From contig CM022665.1 of assembly GCA_012295275.1 (NCBI GenBank), positions 6,883,976 to 6,947,975 of the forward strand: 64,000 nucleotides of DNA. Reading direction: 5' to 3'. The position numbers were made by a program, and so were the translations under genes. This DNA comes from Chrysomallon squamiferum (Eukaryota; Mollusca; Gastropoda; Neomphalida; Peltospiridae). Under the pieces are notes generated by a model. The model did no database searches and had not been told where the DNA came from. It saw only the letters and a list, made by a program, of their open reading frames with translations. This document shows, piece by piece, positions 13,481 through 54,189 of this stretch; within the stretch, counting starts at the first letter, position 1; each line of letters starts with the position of its first letter.

Positions 13481-16400
13481 GCTGTGTGTCTGATTACTGT
13501 AATGCGTTAGACTGAAGCTAAATATATAAGAACAATAAATAGTGTAATTTTGATGAAAAATAAAAGTAAAATGATATCATGCTAAATATTATTAATTATA
13601 TTTTACTGATTTGTAATTATTATAAATTGCATGTTTGTGCTTTATCCTATAATTAACTGATAAATTGATACAGCCAGAACAATACGCCAAGAAATAAAGA
13701 ACAGAGAGAACTAACTACTACTACTACTACTAGTAGTAGTAGTAGTAGTAGTAAGATAGAACAAGAAAAAATGATTTTGTTTTGTCTAAAAATGATACTT
13801 ATTATGTTTGTGTGTGGTAAAAAAGTTAACAATGTATATTTAAGTCTGGGTGTTACAGTAAAAACAAGAAACATAATTTTACATTCATTCATTTTATTTT
13901 TATTGTTCCTTTTATAGGTTATTTGTTACTACAGTGTGTGTTCAGCAGTGTAATATATATATATATATATATATATTGATACAGTTTGGTAGAAAATTTC
14001 TGCCGTTCATTACATGTTTTTATCTTTGAACGAAGGGAGATAACTTCAGAATATTTTCATTCTAACTGGACTAACAGTAGCGAAATGATAAAGGCAAAAG
14101 CAGCAAGTTAAATAACATAGTAATACTACTAATAAAAGCACCATAAATATAAATATAGAAATATTAAACAAAGCAAATCAACAACAACACGGAAATATGA
14201 AAGAAGACAACAACGACAGCAACAGCAAAAACAAAAAGATTAAATAAATTTTGCAAACTAAAACCCATTAACAGATTTGGAAACAAATAAGCAAAACAAA
14301 ACACATTTTACATTTAATTTACGTTTCGGTGGTCATCTGAAATACAATTCTCTAGCCCATTTAATAGTCCCTATTTAAAAAAAAAAAGAAGCTTTGATAT
14401 GCTATAGCGAAAATGAAACCAGTAACAAAATGGTCAAATATTCACAGCAAATATTTTTAAAAATAATAAGCTCTTAGTATTCGAACTCGTATATCTTCAG
14501 GATTCAACCTTTCAGAAGAATTATGAGCCAGGGAGATAAATGTAGAAGCGCATGCATAAAAAAACAAAAACAAAAAACAAAAAAAAACACTCCCTATTAC
14601 ACAATCACAATCCTCGCCAGAAATATAATTATGTTAACCTCGGACGAACTCTTAGAAAGTCAGCTTATTAATTCTGACAATATTTTCTATACAATCAACA
14701 ACCAATAGCTGCTACACCGCACACAAGTTATTTAATATATGGACCCAGGCAGTCTGCTAAAGCCATCATGTCTTTGTGGCATCAGTTCAACCTTGACCAC
14801 CTGGCCATTGGCCTATCTAGCCGCATGATGGTACTGACCGGAATGTTACGGGCAGTGATGTCAAAAGTTTAAACTTCGCAAGATTTTGGAACAATCTGAA
14901 AAGATTGCTGAGGGTAACACCCGACGCATAAAAGATTGATGTTCGATTACTAATTTGTTAAGTCGTCGGTAACGGCATCATCATTACCATCATTATTATC
15001 ACAGTTAGTTTTCTTGATTTTTGTCTTGTAATAAATATTACAACAGCAATAACAACAGTTATTGCTATCGTCATTATTATCACCATTATTGTTGATGTTG
15101 TTGTTGTAAGTTTTATTTTACACTCATATTTACTATCATTATTTCTACCAAAGCAACAACAATAATTATTACTTCTACTACTACTACATTTATTTAGGTT
15201 TGTAAAAGTCTGCGGACCGCAGATTCCAATGGAATTATTCTGTGTAAGCGTTGATTACCTTTCACAGATCTATAGTGAGGGTGCGCACCACGTGATTGCA
15301 TGTGATCTGGTTAATGTTGTTGTCACTTGCCTTTGTTACGTTTTATTTAATTTATTATTTTCTAATAATTCATAGCCATTTTAAAACAAGCGATAATGAC
15401 ATTACGTAAAATAAAATTTGTTTACGAGCATTAGGTTTAGCAATCAAAAGACAGATGTGATCTAAAGTATGGATTTATGAATATAATTAACTGGGTTCTG
15501 TATTTCTCATTAATTATTTTTCCACGCTTCCAAGAACACTGATATAATTAATGTTTCTCGAGATAAATACAGTCAAAATATATGTACATAATTATATGGA
15601 TCTCATTATTTTTCCACGCTTTCTCTAACATGCTTATATACATTGTGACTTAATGCATAATGAAATGAGATTTTACTAAAAGTGGAAACTGATTAATTCC
15701 TGCTCTTTTTCTTTTCTTTTTTTCGTTTTGTTATTTTAAAATTATATTATTATTATTATTATTATTACTTTTACATTAATTCTCCATATTCAAAGCTTTA
15801 AATAACTGATTAATATTAGCTTGTTAATTGTACAAAGCAGGTTATTAAAAAGCAGTGTCATCACGGATCTGGGTATAAATCTGAATTGTCCTCAACTATT
15901 GGATCAATACGTGACCGGTGTCCGAATTTGACCCTTCGGACTGCAGTACAAGCCTGCCCTCGTGGTGACCCGAGGTGTTCATCAAAATAGACTGGAGACT
16001 GACAGATGCAGAACGAAATAAATGTGCTGAATGGAGTGACTTTCTCAGACATTGCTTTTAGAAAATCATATCTTGCTGCTTCTTACGTGCAAAATCATTG
16101 GTCTGGAAATGAAATGGCAGTTCATTTTCCATCTGATCATAAGGATTCATACATAAGCAAACAAACACGTGTGCATACATGTACACACGTACACATACAC
16201 GCACATCCATCCATCCATTCATACATACATGCAAACATACATATATATATATATACATCAAGGACGTTGCCAGCTTTTAAAGTTAAGGGGAGCGAGAACA
16301 TAAAAAAAGGCGCCAAGACACGTGCCGAATATTTTTAAAATGCATTATAAATTCTTATTTTGTATTTAAAATCAAACCACAATTTAAAAAAGAAGCATAA

Positions 16401-17951
16401 TAAAAATATCGTCATTTTGTTTTAAATTTAACTAAAATAATTACATACATACATAAATACATACATATATTTGACCTACTTAAGATATTATTCAGTTTCA
16501 ATGTATTGGATATACGACGGGAGAGAAAAACATCGAAAGTTTTCAAAAAACGTTTTCGAGTTAATTATATTTTCTCTTCAGAAGGTTTTTATGACTTAAC
16601 ATTCCAGACAGGTAAATTAGTAAGATAACAAACACGAATTTTAGGTTTTGATATTTAAATGAGACCAGAAAAAAAAATGATGTCCGTATCTTTGTCTCGG
16701 AACAGCAGATTTCATTCAAACATGTTATACCAGTTTCACATTATTTTAATAGCCTAACAATCAAAATAAAATCGGCATGGAATTTTTGTGACTTCCGGTC
16801 TTTCATAGTACCTGTAGTATACGTTACTCTGTTTCCAGGTTGAACTTACCGGAAATTGCCTATGGGAGGTTGATTCTTTAGGTTTTGAAATGCGTTCAAG
16901 CGTTCGGGTTATAACTTAAATAGTGTTTGTTGCAGCTTTTACGAGCATGTGAAAATATTTACTGTTCGCAAACATTATGTTTTTAGATTTATTTATTTAT
17001 TTATTTTGTTTTCCTGTTTATTATCAGAGAACTTAAACTGTAGCCGAATCGCCCGCCCATTTTGTTAAAACAGATAAAGAAAGACGAAAGTACACTATCT
17101 AGTACATACTAACGAAATGATGTCATATCGAGAGAAAAAATGTCTGAACACTGCGCAGAATGTGTATATGAGTAATTTAAGATTTTGTAGAGATGGTATC
17201 TAATACAAATAACAGTGCTACATTATGTTCAAATATAATCGTGTGAAGCGCGATTCTTAAAATTACTGTTAGAAATGTTTTAACACCACTTTTCTTCTCA
17301 GTGGATTGGGGTTCCATTATTAAAACTAATCGGATACTCCTGAACGCACCGCGCAATAACTGGTTTGTAGCACAGGGGAAACAACTCTCTTCGCTGACTT
17401 TATTTATGATTAATTTTTCCACAAATTACGTAATTATATAGCTGTTCCTTATTATGTAATACTGTTTTGGGAATATGCATAATGAAAAAAAGAACCTGTA
17501 AATTAATATAGGTAATTTATTTTCGCTCTTTTGGTCAAGTAATATGACAGTGTTTTTGGAGTTAGGCTTGAAGCGAAAGAGATCTAATAAAGTTACTGAT
17601 TCAAGCCTGAGTAATAACTATTGGTGAAGAACTTAATGTTATTTACAAATAAAATCTAAATGGACGAATAGAAAACATCTTCAGAATAGTTCGTATGTTG
17701 TAAAATATTCTAGATGTAAATTTAGATTTAATAACTGTTTTGTAGAATGATATTTTATTGGTCACATTTCACTATTTTATTGTAACCAATCAAAACTTTT
17801 CATATGTTTTATATTTTAATGACAAATTTAAAGGATAAATCAAAATATAAGACAAATTAAAGGATAAAGAAATATAAGATAATATTGTAAATTTCTAACA
17901 TTAAACAGAACACAACGTTAAAACGGAGATAAAATGTGTAGTAGTTTTATA

Positions 17952-18015
<64 letters not shown>

Positions 18016-18804
18016 TGGAATGGCTAAACATTTAAGAATTGATACCGAACCTCGGTAAACATTTGCTCTCTAATATTAAATAACTGAGAATGAAAGATAA
18101 CCCAGCAATGTTTTAACTATACCTTTTCAGTAAATGGTTTACAGGTTTAAAAATAACGGATTCTACACTTGTATAAAGCTGATCAAAACAGGAAACTCAC
18201 CCTAGCATAGATTATTCTTTTTGATTAGTATCCCATTTATCTTAGCATTAAAAAAACACTACGAAGTTTGATAAACTTTGTCAAGGAAACTAAAACAGGG
18301 AATAGATTTATAACAACAAATTATTTCTGGCGAATGTACTAATTTACAATAGTAATTTAATTTACAAATAGTGACAATGTCATGCACAATTATTAGTTAA
18401 AATCTTTAAATGATTCTAGTCTAAAATAGGTTATCTCCCTTTATTTGTCTTCAAATAAATGAGTTTAAATGAACAAAAGAATATTTGTTTAACGGGACAG
18501 TTCATTTCTGTTTTATACAAACTACTAAACAAAAAATATGTATTAACTTTTAAATATTTTAATTATTTTAACAGCTATACACAGATTAACAGTGGATTAT
18601 CAGCTAATTGATTTCTATGTATGAAATACTGAAACCACACTAGGTATTAGTGGAAATTTGAAATACATAATAAATAATTTGTTGAAGGAAAAAAAAAAAA
18701 GAAATACTAATAATAAATGAAATAAAATAAAATAAATAATTAAATAAAAAAATGTAAAATAAAAGAAAAGAAAGAAAAAGAAAATGAAAAGAAAAAGAAA
18801 AGAA

Positions 18805-18835
<31 letters not shown>

Positions 18836-19076
18836 ATTATTTCTCTTTGATTTCTTGATCTCATTCCATAATAAAATTAGTTCTATTTTGTTAATGAAAT
18901 TTTAACATTAACTAAACATCAGAAATAATGCTTCTAAAAGAAAATAATCCTACAAATAAAATAAATAATAAAAAATAAATAACAATAATAATAAGAACAA
19001 CAACAACAAAAAAGAAATCTTAAAAGAAAAATGAAAATAATAAAAAGATGAAAAAAAATGTATGCATGTTGTTTAT

Positions 19077-19110
<34 letters not shown>

Positions 19111-20064
19111 TGTTTTTATGTTTATTTGTAAAAGCTTGTAAAAGCTATGAAAACCATAGATTTGACTGTAAACTATTTGTTCAGAGTAATACAAATTTTT
19201 TCTATATCTACAATTGTATTTGTTCAGAAATTTTTCTGCTTAATTTTTTTAAATTTATAATTACCTCTTATTTCCGTATCATGTGTTGCTCAGGTCTTAC
19301 TCTTTTTCATTTGTCTTCGTCTACATTCTTCCTCCATTGTCTGATATATTATGCAGTTTTTACTTCATATAAATAGCAGCGTGATCCAGTGACACCTATT
19401 TTGACAATATTAGTCAGCCTACAGCAGCTGTTGACAGATATGATTCAACATTCTGTCATCAGCACTATACTGTGATCCATTACTGACATTTTTAATTTTT
19501 TAATTTATATTTTTTTATTATTATTTTTCTTAATTTTAACCGTTATACAGTAATATAACTGATATAATATTCTGATGTAATGGATTATTATTTGTTACTT
19601 TCTCTACTTATTTCTATGAACTGTCTGTGATACCAAGATGTAAATATGGATTTCTTCATGTTTAGAAATTAATTAGCAACCTTGTTTGTGATTTCAAGAC
19701 TCGGAACATAATGAACATCAGAGTCATGTTAACTTTGTTTATATGTATGATGTGTCCTGACAGAAAAAATGTGGTAAGTGAACACATGTAGTAGTAACAT
19801 TATTATGTATGGCCACGTTTTTTTTTTTTTTTTTTTTTTTCTTTTAAAAAAAAAAAAAACAAAAAAACCAGCACTTCAATTATTATTCTTTTTTTTTTCC
19901 CTGATTATTAAATTTAAATAAAATACACATACAAAAACATTTATTTTACAATATAGCAACTGTTAGTCAGAGGAGCAAGAAACAATTGATAATTAAATTC
20001 TTCCATCAGCGATATAAGTTTCTTCAGGTGTCTTCCATATATAAATTAACAATGTAACCAGCAG

Positions 20065-20102
<38 letters not shown>

Positions 20103-20380
20103 TAAATAAATAAATAAATAAATAAAATCAATTTAGGATGAAATTTTACCTCTTCAAATAAATTCATTCATAGTGGCACTACTGTTCAGAAGGTTTGATC
20201 GTACGTTTTGTTAGGGTATCATCATAAGAATATTTCAGAATCGGTAGTAAGTCCAAAATAAGGTATCAGTAAGTAGCTAGAGTGATTTGAAGGGAGGGTG
20301 GTCAAATAAACGAATGTATCATTTCACCCAAACAAATGATTAGTTTATGAAATAAGAAAGTATGTCTCCCATATAGTTTT
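13301..20380. other. Non-coding, microsatellite-rich; no gene supported
   Basis: Contains CA (13322-13360), TG (13441-13480), a (CTA)n(TAG)n palindrome (13712-13752), a tetranucleotide CATA/ATCC tract (about 16185-16257), AT (17955-18012), AAAT (18803-18838), GT (19078-19109) and a poly-A run (20063-20095). A pair of ETS-like motifs sits at 16791-16856. Open frames here are short and mostly repeat-encoded. Confidence 0.6.
17955..18012. repeat. (AT)n microsatellite
   Basis: A perfect AT dinucleotide run of about 58 bases, self-complementary and likely to extrude a cruciform. Confidence 0.97.
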
Positions 20381-21503
20381 GCATAAGTGATTAAATTAAT
20401 TCTAGCAGTTTTGAAGGATTGCTAGTAATGACATTTCCAGAAAAAATGAATGACTGATTATCATGAGATGCCATTATCAAAATGGGGTCTTTGGATTTTG
20501 ATAGTGAATGGTGTAAATCAGTATATGCATTTGTCCATGATGGTATACATGGTATTGTACAGACAAAATTATGTACGATGGTTGCCATTCTCTCAGACAT
20601 GAGCTTCCTTGCACAATACTCAGGTTAGTGAGCTGTTCATGAATGGCTCTATCAATCATTCAGTGGGGCAGACAAAATGGTGTAAATGATGATACAATGA
20701 TCAAATTTTGTAAATTTGTTCTTCAGGGGATTCTAATCAAATCTGCCTGATAGGACATTTTTCAAGATGGCCGTCGAGTTAGCCTCCCAAAGTTGACTTT
20801 TTGGTTAGAAGTATTTGTAGTTGTCCAACTTGCATAATCTATGTGTGGATTCTGATGCTTTAAAGCCTGCGGGTGCCTAACCTGGTGGCTATCTTGGATT
20901 TTCCTATTATCTACAACATTATATTTATTTAGTCATATCTGGACAGACAAGACTCTGGAGCAAATGATTAACTTTGATTAAAAAAGAGAAATAGTTAAAT
21001 AGTTGGAATCACACAAAAGGTGATACTTTAAAGCAGGCAAGGACAAGCTTTTTCGAAAAGCAGGCCACTTGAGACATGGCTCATCCTCAGGCAGGCCGCA
21101 GGTACTAATGTTTTTGTGTTTTTATGTAGAGTTTATTTTAAGAAGTTTTTCATTTTCATTTACTTCAGGAACTGTTATAATAAAAAAAATGACATAAACA
21201 TGCCAATGAAACTCATGCCATCAGAACTTACTTCAAACCCATTTGTGATTTGAGTGTCTGTTTGTTAACATTTCTACCGAATAGGGAACATTTTGGGTGG
21301 CTATCTCTCCCATATGTCTTGCACATTGTCATAGAAGCTCTGGAAATGTGCCAAGAGTGTTTAACCTCTGAAAATATGTCTGTTTCAATTGCTATGTAAT
21401 GGACGGTATGGCAACTTTCACCGAGAAAATTTTGTTAGCAATCCTAAAATCAAAGATAATTTTGTAGCATTTTCTGTGAAAGATGGTGAAATACAGCTCC
21501 TGA

Positions 21504-21819
21504 GGTAATGCCTTATGATAAAACAGTTATTCTTGATGGTGGTTTTAAAGATAATTTGGATGTAGTTGTAATTTCATGAGCTAAATCAGAACCAGTTAAT
21601 GATTTAGATCAGATTATGAAGAGGCAGTTTATCTTGAATGCATGGCATGCAACCATAGACAAAAGTAGTAATACAGTCTTCTATCAATATGCTCATCCAA
21701 GCCAGTTAATTGTCATGAGCTGTGGTTTCAAACAGGTACCAAACAAATTTACACTGCATACAAAAAGGCTGGGACCCTTTGCTATGTGCTATCCCTTCAA
21801 GTTTCTTCACCCTCACTGA
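21504..21819 (+). pseudogene. Possible decayed open frame of unknown family
   Basis: One frame runs about 100 codons with a single stop (TGA at 21577). It reads PYDKTVILDGGFKDN before the stop and QFILNAWHATIDKSSN, then HPSQLIVMSCGFKQV after it. Unlike the other frames of this region it is free of simple repeats and has balanced composition. I do not recognise a family. It could be a remnant of a transposon gene or chance. Confidence 0.25.
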
Positions 21820-24800
21820 TTATGATAGCATTGTGCCTTATCTGGAAGAGATAAAAATAAAGCCTTCACCATGCTGAAGACATTAGAATTATTCCAGCAA
21901 AAATCCAGTAATTAGGAGAAAGCATTTGTTTGACAATAACTGAAGTGAAATTTTTCGTGAAGGTTGTTTATGCTGTGTATGGGTCAAAATCATGTAGAAA
22001 CACGGTCAACATTATAAACAGACAAATAAAAATGTACTAACTTTAACAAAGGACAAAGACTCTCAGCCATCATTTAGCTCTTGTAAACTCCTGGGATGAT
22101 GCCAAGATTAAATCTACCATCAAACCTTCTGAAAACTAGGGATACTACTAAAACATTTACTTTAGCTGCATCATCTCCTGAACGAAGCTGTCGTACTGTC
22201 CAAAACAGTTGCACATAAACTGATATTCATTTTATTCTTTTCATCTAGAACAATAGATTACATAAAAAATGAACCATACTAATATTTCTGAAAAATGACA
22301 TTTTTCAGCAATGTAACCACGACTGGTGTTCAAATATTAAAGACTTTTTCAGGTATTGAAAAATAATGTTGTGCACATCAGGACAAAAACATTATCACAC
22401 TGAGAAACTACTTTAGCTAAAACAAATATATAAAGTATCGCTTCCATTTGTTCTTTAACCTTCACTAGCAGTTTTAAACCAAAATTGTCTACAGTTTCAG
22501 CAATAGTATTAAAGATAGCGGACTACATCGAATAATTAAAAAAAAAAAAAAAAAAAGAATGCTTGCAAATAAATAGTATATTGGAATGGCCAGTTTTAAC
22601 TATAGGATCCACAAGATGAATACATGGACAATTGAAATTATTCTCCCATATGTGAGTTGAATTGTAATAAATAGACTAAATACTCTTTCAGAGATCTCTC
22701 ATCTCACGTGATTAGAAAAGCAGATCATTATATGGATTATATTAAGAGGTTTGAACATTTTTACTAGCGCCAGTTTTCAGCAAATTACTGTTTTATTTTT
22801 GTGATAATAATCCTCAAATATAAACGCTAATTACAATCTAAGAATCTTTGAAAATACATCTGTGTAGGAAATGTCTATTTAATTGCGTAATTACGTGCTT
22901 TTTTGTTATACTTTATTGTTAGCAAAGATTCGTTAATACTAACGTTGCTGATAATAAATTGCCAATGATCAAATATATATATACACGATTAGCGACAAAA
23001 TAAACCAGTTAGAGAAAGTACGGAAGAATTCTTAGTTTGACACCGTTTTAACTAAAGGTGCAGTGAGATATATGAGACGTAAATTGAAATAAAATATATA
23101 TAGAAAAAGTAGTCAGTGATACCACACATTTACGATTATTATTCGTGCGTGTCGCAAACAATCGGAATGGCGGGGCCCGTAACATAATTAACTTCTCAGT
23201 CCACTGTAGATAAAATAGGCTATTGTAGAGGTTGGAGATTATTGTCAAATGCGGTGTCTGTTGACGAAACGTAATGGTTTAGCAATTTACACGCCTCAAC
23301 GTAAATAAACCAACAGATAAATAAATAAATAGTTGTAGTAGTAGTAGTAGTAGTAATAAGTAAGTCAAGTAAATAAATAAATAAATATAATAGTTTGCAG
23401 TAGTGGTAGTGATTGTAGTAGTGGTGGTGATAAATAAATAAATAAATAAATAACAAGAACTGAAGTACATTGGCGGTGGTCTGCGTTGTAACAGAAAACT
23501 AGACAGTAAAACAACGCAGTAAACTGACACCAGTATCCGAGCTGTTCCGCGTGACTATGACAGGTGTTTTTTTTTTTTTTTTTTTTTTTTTGTTGTTGTT
23601 GTGTTATCACTGACAGCTCTGTACAACAACTTCCTCATTCATTATCTTATGGGATAATGTTAAAAAAAAAAAAAAAAATAAAATAACAGAATAATGAAAC
23701 CAAAATTATGTTTCTCGTTTCAGCACTAGCTGGTGTTTATTTATTGTCATTGTTAATGAAAATTTGCATCATAATAGCTATAACAGTTACTTAAATTACA
23801 GAAATCCTAGATTTGAAATAGTTTTAGTCTGATGTAAGTATTATTATTTCACTCCCCAGTTTAATGAGAAAATTATGCAGTGTTTTTATTAGATTTATTT
23901 AAAAATGAAAAATAATAAGAAAGAAAGAAAGAAAGAGAAAAAAAAAAAAAAACAAACAAAACAAACAAAAAGCGAACAGAACTTAAAATTCACATTCAGT
24001 TGATATCTCTACCTCTACAGGCTGATTAGTCATAAAGTAATTTAGATAGATAACACAATGATCAGAGATTTTATTTCTCTTTAGATCAACAACTACGCTA
24101 GAAGGAAGTAACATAATAATGATAGTCAATATCGCTAACTCTTTTCTTTTGTATTGTTTGGGGGGGGTGAATGGGTGGGTGGGTAAATCGCAAATAATAC
24201 TGATTTTAGTTACACCCATTGAAACAGGGCAGTACTTGTTTCTTAATCCAGGGTTGGGGAGGGTGGGGGTGTGGATTGTGGTGAAGGGTCTGTTCAAACA
24301 GGACACTACTTCCAATTATGTAGGGTGTAACAACTGTATTAAGTTAAATATATGATAATGTGTGGATTTTATCAAAAGTTTACTAAACCATGTAGACTGC
24401 CGTATTGTCATGAACATTTATAATTTTATATCGTACAAATTTCGTTAATAGAAGAACTAACATTTTCTACCTGCTGTCAAGACAGGTATTTTATATTTTA
24501 GATAACACCAAGCAATATTTGTTTTCTAACACATTAGTCCAAGACTGTGTACACAAGAATGTCGTGTGTGATTGAAATTTTACTGAGTGAAACCCAACAC
24601 TGACATGATCTCATACCAGCACTGAATACATTATGATAATGTTATTGATATTATTGTTAAGCATGTACTGTTGATTTTATCAGTATCAGTGTTCATCATA
24701 CTTCCTGATTTATCGGTGTTAGGGCTTGACACATTCTTTATTACATTAATGTTGGTAGGAGACGACAAAACAAAATTATTAAAACATTTAAAAGAGGTCT

Positions 24801-25330
24801 ACTCGAATAATCTTTCACCTAATACATGGGTTTTTTGAGGCACGAACACAGTACCTGTCAATTACTAAGCTAATCACCAATGTCCCCCCACCCCGCCTGT
24901 TTATTTTATGGATCGCTTTAAATATTAATTACACCACCTCTTTTCATTTTTGAACCGCCGAAAAACTTAAAAAAGTCACGAACTACGATCGTGTGTGTTC
25001 GAGATGACTAGTTTATTTGTCTGGTGAATATTTTGCGCTCAGTTAAATATATGAACAGCAGTTTTGTTGTTGTTGATGTATACAGTTGTACGATACTTAT
25101 TTTGACTTGATTCGAACTAATTTGTACATTGACAGCATGAAATTAAAAAGGCCAGCAGACGTTACCGAGCAGTAATTTGTTGCTATAGTATTAAAACTTA
25201 TTGAAACGATTGTTTGTAAGCGTTCGTAAATCTGTAGTGGAATTTAAGAGGTGGTTTTATTTACTTAACGGAATACGTTGCGAAACAGAGATTACTCAAG
25301 TCAGACAACGCCAGAGCGCTCGCTAACAGA
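21820..25330. other. Upstream flank of the phosphatase gene; no gene supported
   Basis: Mostly AT-rich sequence with TAG/AAAT tracts (23290-23460), A and T runs near 23570 and 23660, and a G-rich stretch (24160-24290). The last 350 bases before 25331 are repeat-poor with scattered CpG, and are the best place for a promoter. Confidence 0.5.
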
Positions 25331-51410
<26,080 letters not shown>

Positions 51411-51815
51411 CACAACAAAATACAGACTATACCTGAAACTAGTTATTTCTTTATGTTATTTGTAACAAACTATTATGTGATACCTTAATGTAATTCTGTA
51501 ACCACATATTTATAGTTATGTACTCAAGAATAATTATTTTTATCATAATTTGAAATACAAAAACACTTTCTTTGACATTGATTATAATATTATTATGAGT
51601 ATTTGTGTCTGTACATGTATGTTATTATTATATTAATTACACGTAAGTATTCACCTATTAATCCATCCATTATTTTTACAAGTTGACCATCACTGGAACC
51701 TATAGGGTGCCAGATAATGATTTTGCCTAATTACTTACTGTTACATCACACTTGACCCAACATCTAACCACTTCAAACCACTTTAAAATACCCTGTAAAT
51801 CAGAAAATATTTGTT

Positions 51816-51950
51816 AATAAAGGTGCAAGTTAAATTAAATGAAAATATTAAAAAATACTTTGTAAATCAGAATGTGTTTGTTAATAAAAGAAAAAAAAAA
51901 AAAATTAAATGAAAATCAAGTCAAATTTTAATGAAATCAGATAAAATAAA
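51816..51950 (+). promoter_or_regulatory. Three candidate poly(A) signals of the phosphatase gene
   Basis: AATAAA occurs at 51816, 51883 and 51945, about 410-540 bases after the stop codon; I see none between the stop and 51816. The first two lie in a 67-base tandem duplication (TGTAAATCAGAA..TTGTTAATAAA at 51794 and 51861). Confidence 0.5.
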
Positions 51951-52624
51951 GGTGACAGTTATAGTAACTGTGTTGACTTACTACATAAGAAACGTATTTC
52001 CACTTCCAAACTGAAGGATTTCAAATTGTTCTTGTGGAGATTAATGACATTACTGACTGCCGGATAAGTGATGGTCAAACTGTATAACACCATGTATTTT
52101 TTTATGACTTCATTCATTTATTCCATGCATCCATTATTTCATTTGTAAGTTACATACATTCCATACATTGTCATTCGACTTGGATTTACAATCCTAATGT
52201 GGTTCCATTGCTTAAAAGCCGGTAACACCTCGTACCTTCTTCAACTTACACATACTTTAAACCTGCCCGGTTTCTTCAGTTTATTATTATATTTTAAAAC
52301 ATACTTATTATGAACATTTAAAATACTTAATCTTTTTCAGTTAATTACTGGAAGTACTAAAATATCTGACAACCGTTATATTAACAGAATGTCAGACTAG
52401 CCATATATAGGCCCGAAGATTGATCTTTGGACTGCTCTTACCACACAGCCTAGACCTCCCAAGTGAAATTATTAATAATGATTATTTTCAAAAATTTAAG
52501 ATGTTTAAAACAGTGGGCAAAGCTTCATTGAGGAGATTGTATATGGTTAATTACTGTGTAATATGAAGATAGATAGATCTATGTACATATATGTATTTGT
52601 TTAATGTTATATTGATTATGTATT

Positions 52625-52695
52625 GTTAACAACCGGTTCGAATATTCAAGATCCGGTTCACATAAACCGGTGCGAACCGCCTGGATCCCACCAAT
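52625..52695. repeat. CCGGTT-rich inverted-motif island, possible transposon end
   Basis: AACCGGTT (52631), ATCCGGTTCA, AAACCGGTGCGAACCG and GGATCCCACC lie within 70 bases, in both orientations, in otherwise AT-rich DNA. This resembles the motif-dense ends of non-autonomous DNA transposons. The family is not identified. Confidence 0.3.
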
Positions 52696-53340
52696 ATGTA
52701 TGGCGTGATGTGTTTTTATGTCACGCGTCAGTAAAAATACTAAATGGATTTTTGCATATAAAAAGAAGCTTTGTATTCATTTTATACATTTGTGATAAAT
52801 ATAAAGATTTGTTATGCCTGGTAGCAAAAAAACTAATAAAAATTATGATATACTTACAGATGAAATATGTAGTGTATTGTTTTAATTTCTGATAATCATC
52901 ATTTTACTTCATTCTTCATGACATTTTAAGTTTACTTTAGAGATAATAATAAGACGAAGAATAAGAATAAGAACTATTTAATAATAATAATGTGAAGGTT
53001 TTTGAGATGATATAACTTGCAATTTGGATCGGGTAAACACTGAAAAACTTTCCTAAAGTAGCAATTACCTTTACGTATTGTCAGAATTAACTACAACAGA
53101 TGTTAAAAACATTCACACATACACAAAACAAAACAAACAAACGAAATAAGAAATTATATTCCGATTAACATGTGGATTTTGAAATACACACAATGCGAAC
53201 GAAAGCATTTGTTCAAGGCCAGCCCTCTCCTCATCTCGCTGTGTATGTTTGTATGCATTTTCTCATTTTAGTTGTTTTAATTTTATTCAGATTCGTAACC
53301 ACGATCTCATTTTCCTGGAGATGATAATAACATATGCCCA

Positions 53341-53343
<3 letters not shown>

Positions 53344-53425
<82 letters not shown>
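53344..53425. repeat. (CT)n microsatellite
   Basis: About 82 bases of CT dinucleotide between the two genes. Confidence 0.97.
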
Positions 53426-53428
<3 letters not shown>

Positions 53429-54189
53429 GTGTTTTTCCATAATGTTGGTATTTTCTTTCTCTAAGACTGTGGATAACAACAATGTTGTGCAGAAGGGAAC
53501 AGATGAGCTGTAAACGACATAATATATCTTGTGTGAATGATATACGATCCCCTAGCTGTAATACAGTGTTTATGTGTTCTCTTATTACAGACACTCTGTC
53601 TGGGAAAAAGAAAATATAGATAAGACTTGCAGAATCCAACAGAGCAATATTAACACTAGAATGACTGCGGGTTTAGAATATCAGCAAGTAAAAAAGAAAA
53701 GAAAGCAAGAAAGAAAAAGAAAAGAAATTAACAGTATTCAAAATAAAAGAACGAAAAGAAGGAACAAGATAGGGGGGAAAAAAAGAAAGAAAAAAGTCTG
53801 TCTAAGAGATAATAAATAAAGATCTGAACGTTGTTTAAAGTGGGGGTGAAAAAAAGTAAACATTTCTGGAACAACCTTGATATAATTACCTAGAGTCTAG
53901 GTGAATGAGATTTGACGAAACAAAAGACGGAGGTTTGGTTTCTTTGCTAACTGCTCTTTCAGCTTTTGCTACATCGTTGAAGTGATACTTAATGCTGAAA
54001 ACAGCGTCTGTCTGTGTTAGTTTACAACAGTATTGTTTCTAGTGGTGTACTAATAACGACGCTAGTACAGTCTAAACAACTAGCTCCTTGAGTAACTTAG
54101 TCGACTCAATGTATTTCCGTTAACAGGAATTAGTAACTGAATACATTTCCTACAACATTTTCAGTGGATGTAATGATCCAACGTCAACC

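Larger units (their letters stand above)
51951..54189. other. Spacer between the two genes and presumed promoter region of the second
   Basis: No coding sequence is supported. The stretch has a CCGGTT-rich island (52625-52695), a long CT run (53344-53425) and an A/G-rich tract (53690-53800). The last 370 bases before 54190 are free of simple repeats and probably hold the promoter and 5' UTR of the next gene. A TTTTCAG at about 54156-54162 could be the acceptor of a 5' UTR exon. Confidence 0.5.
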
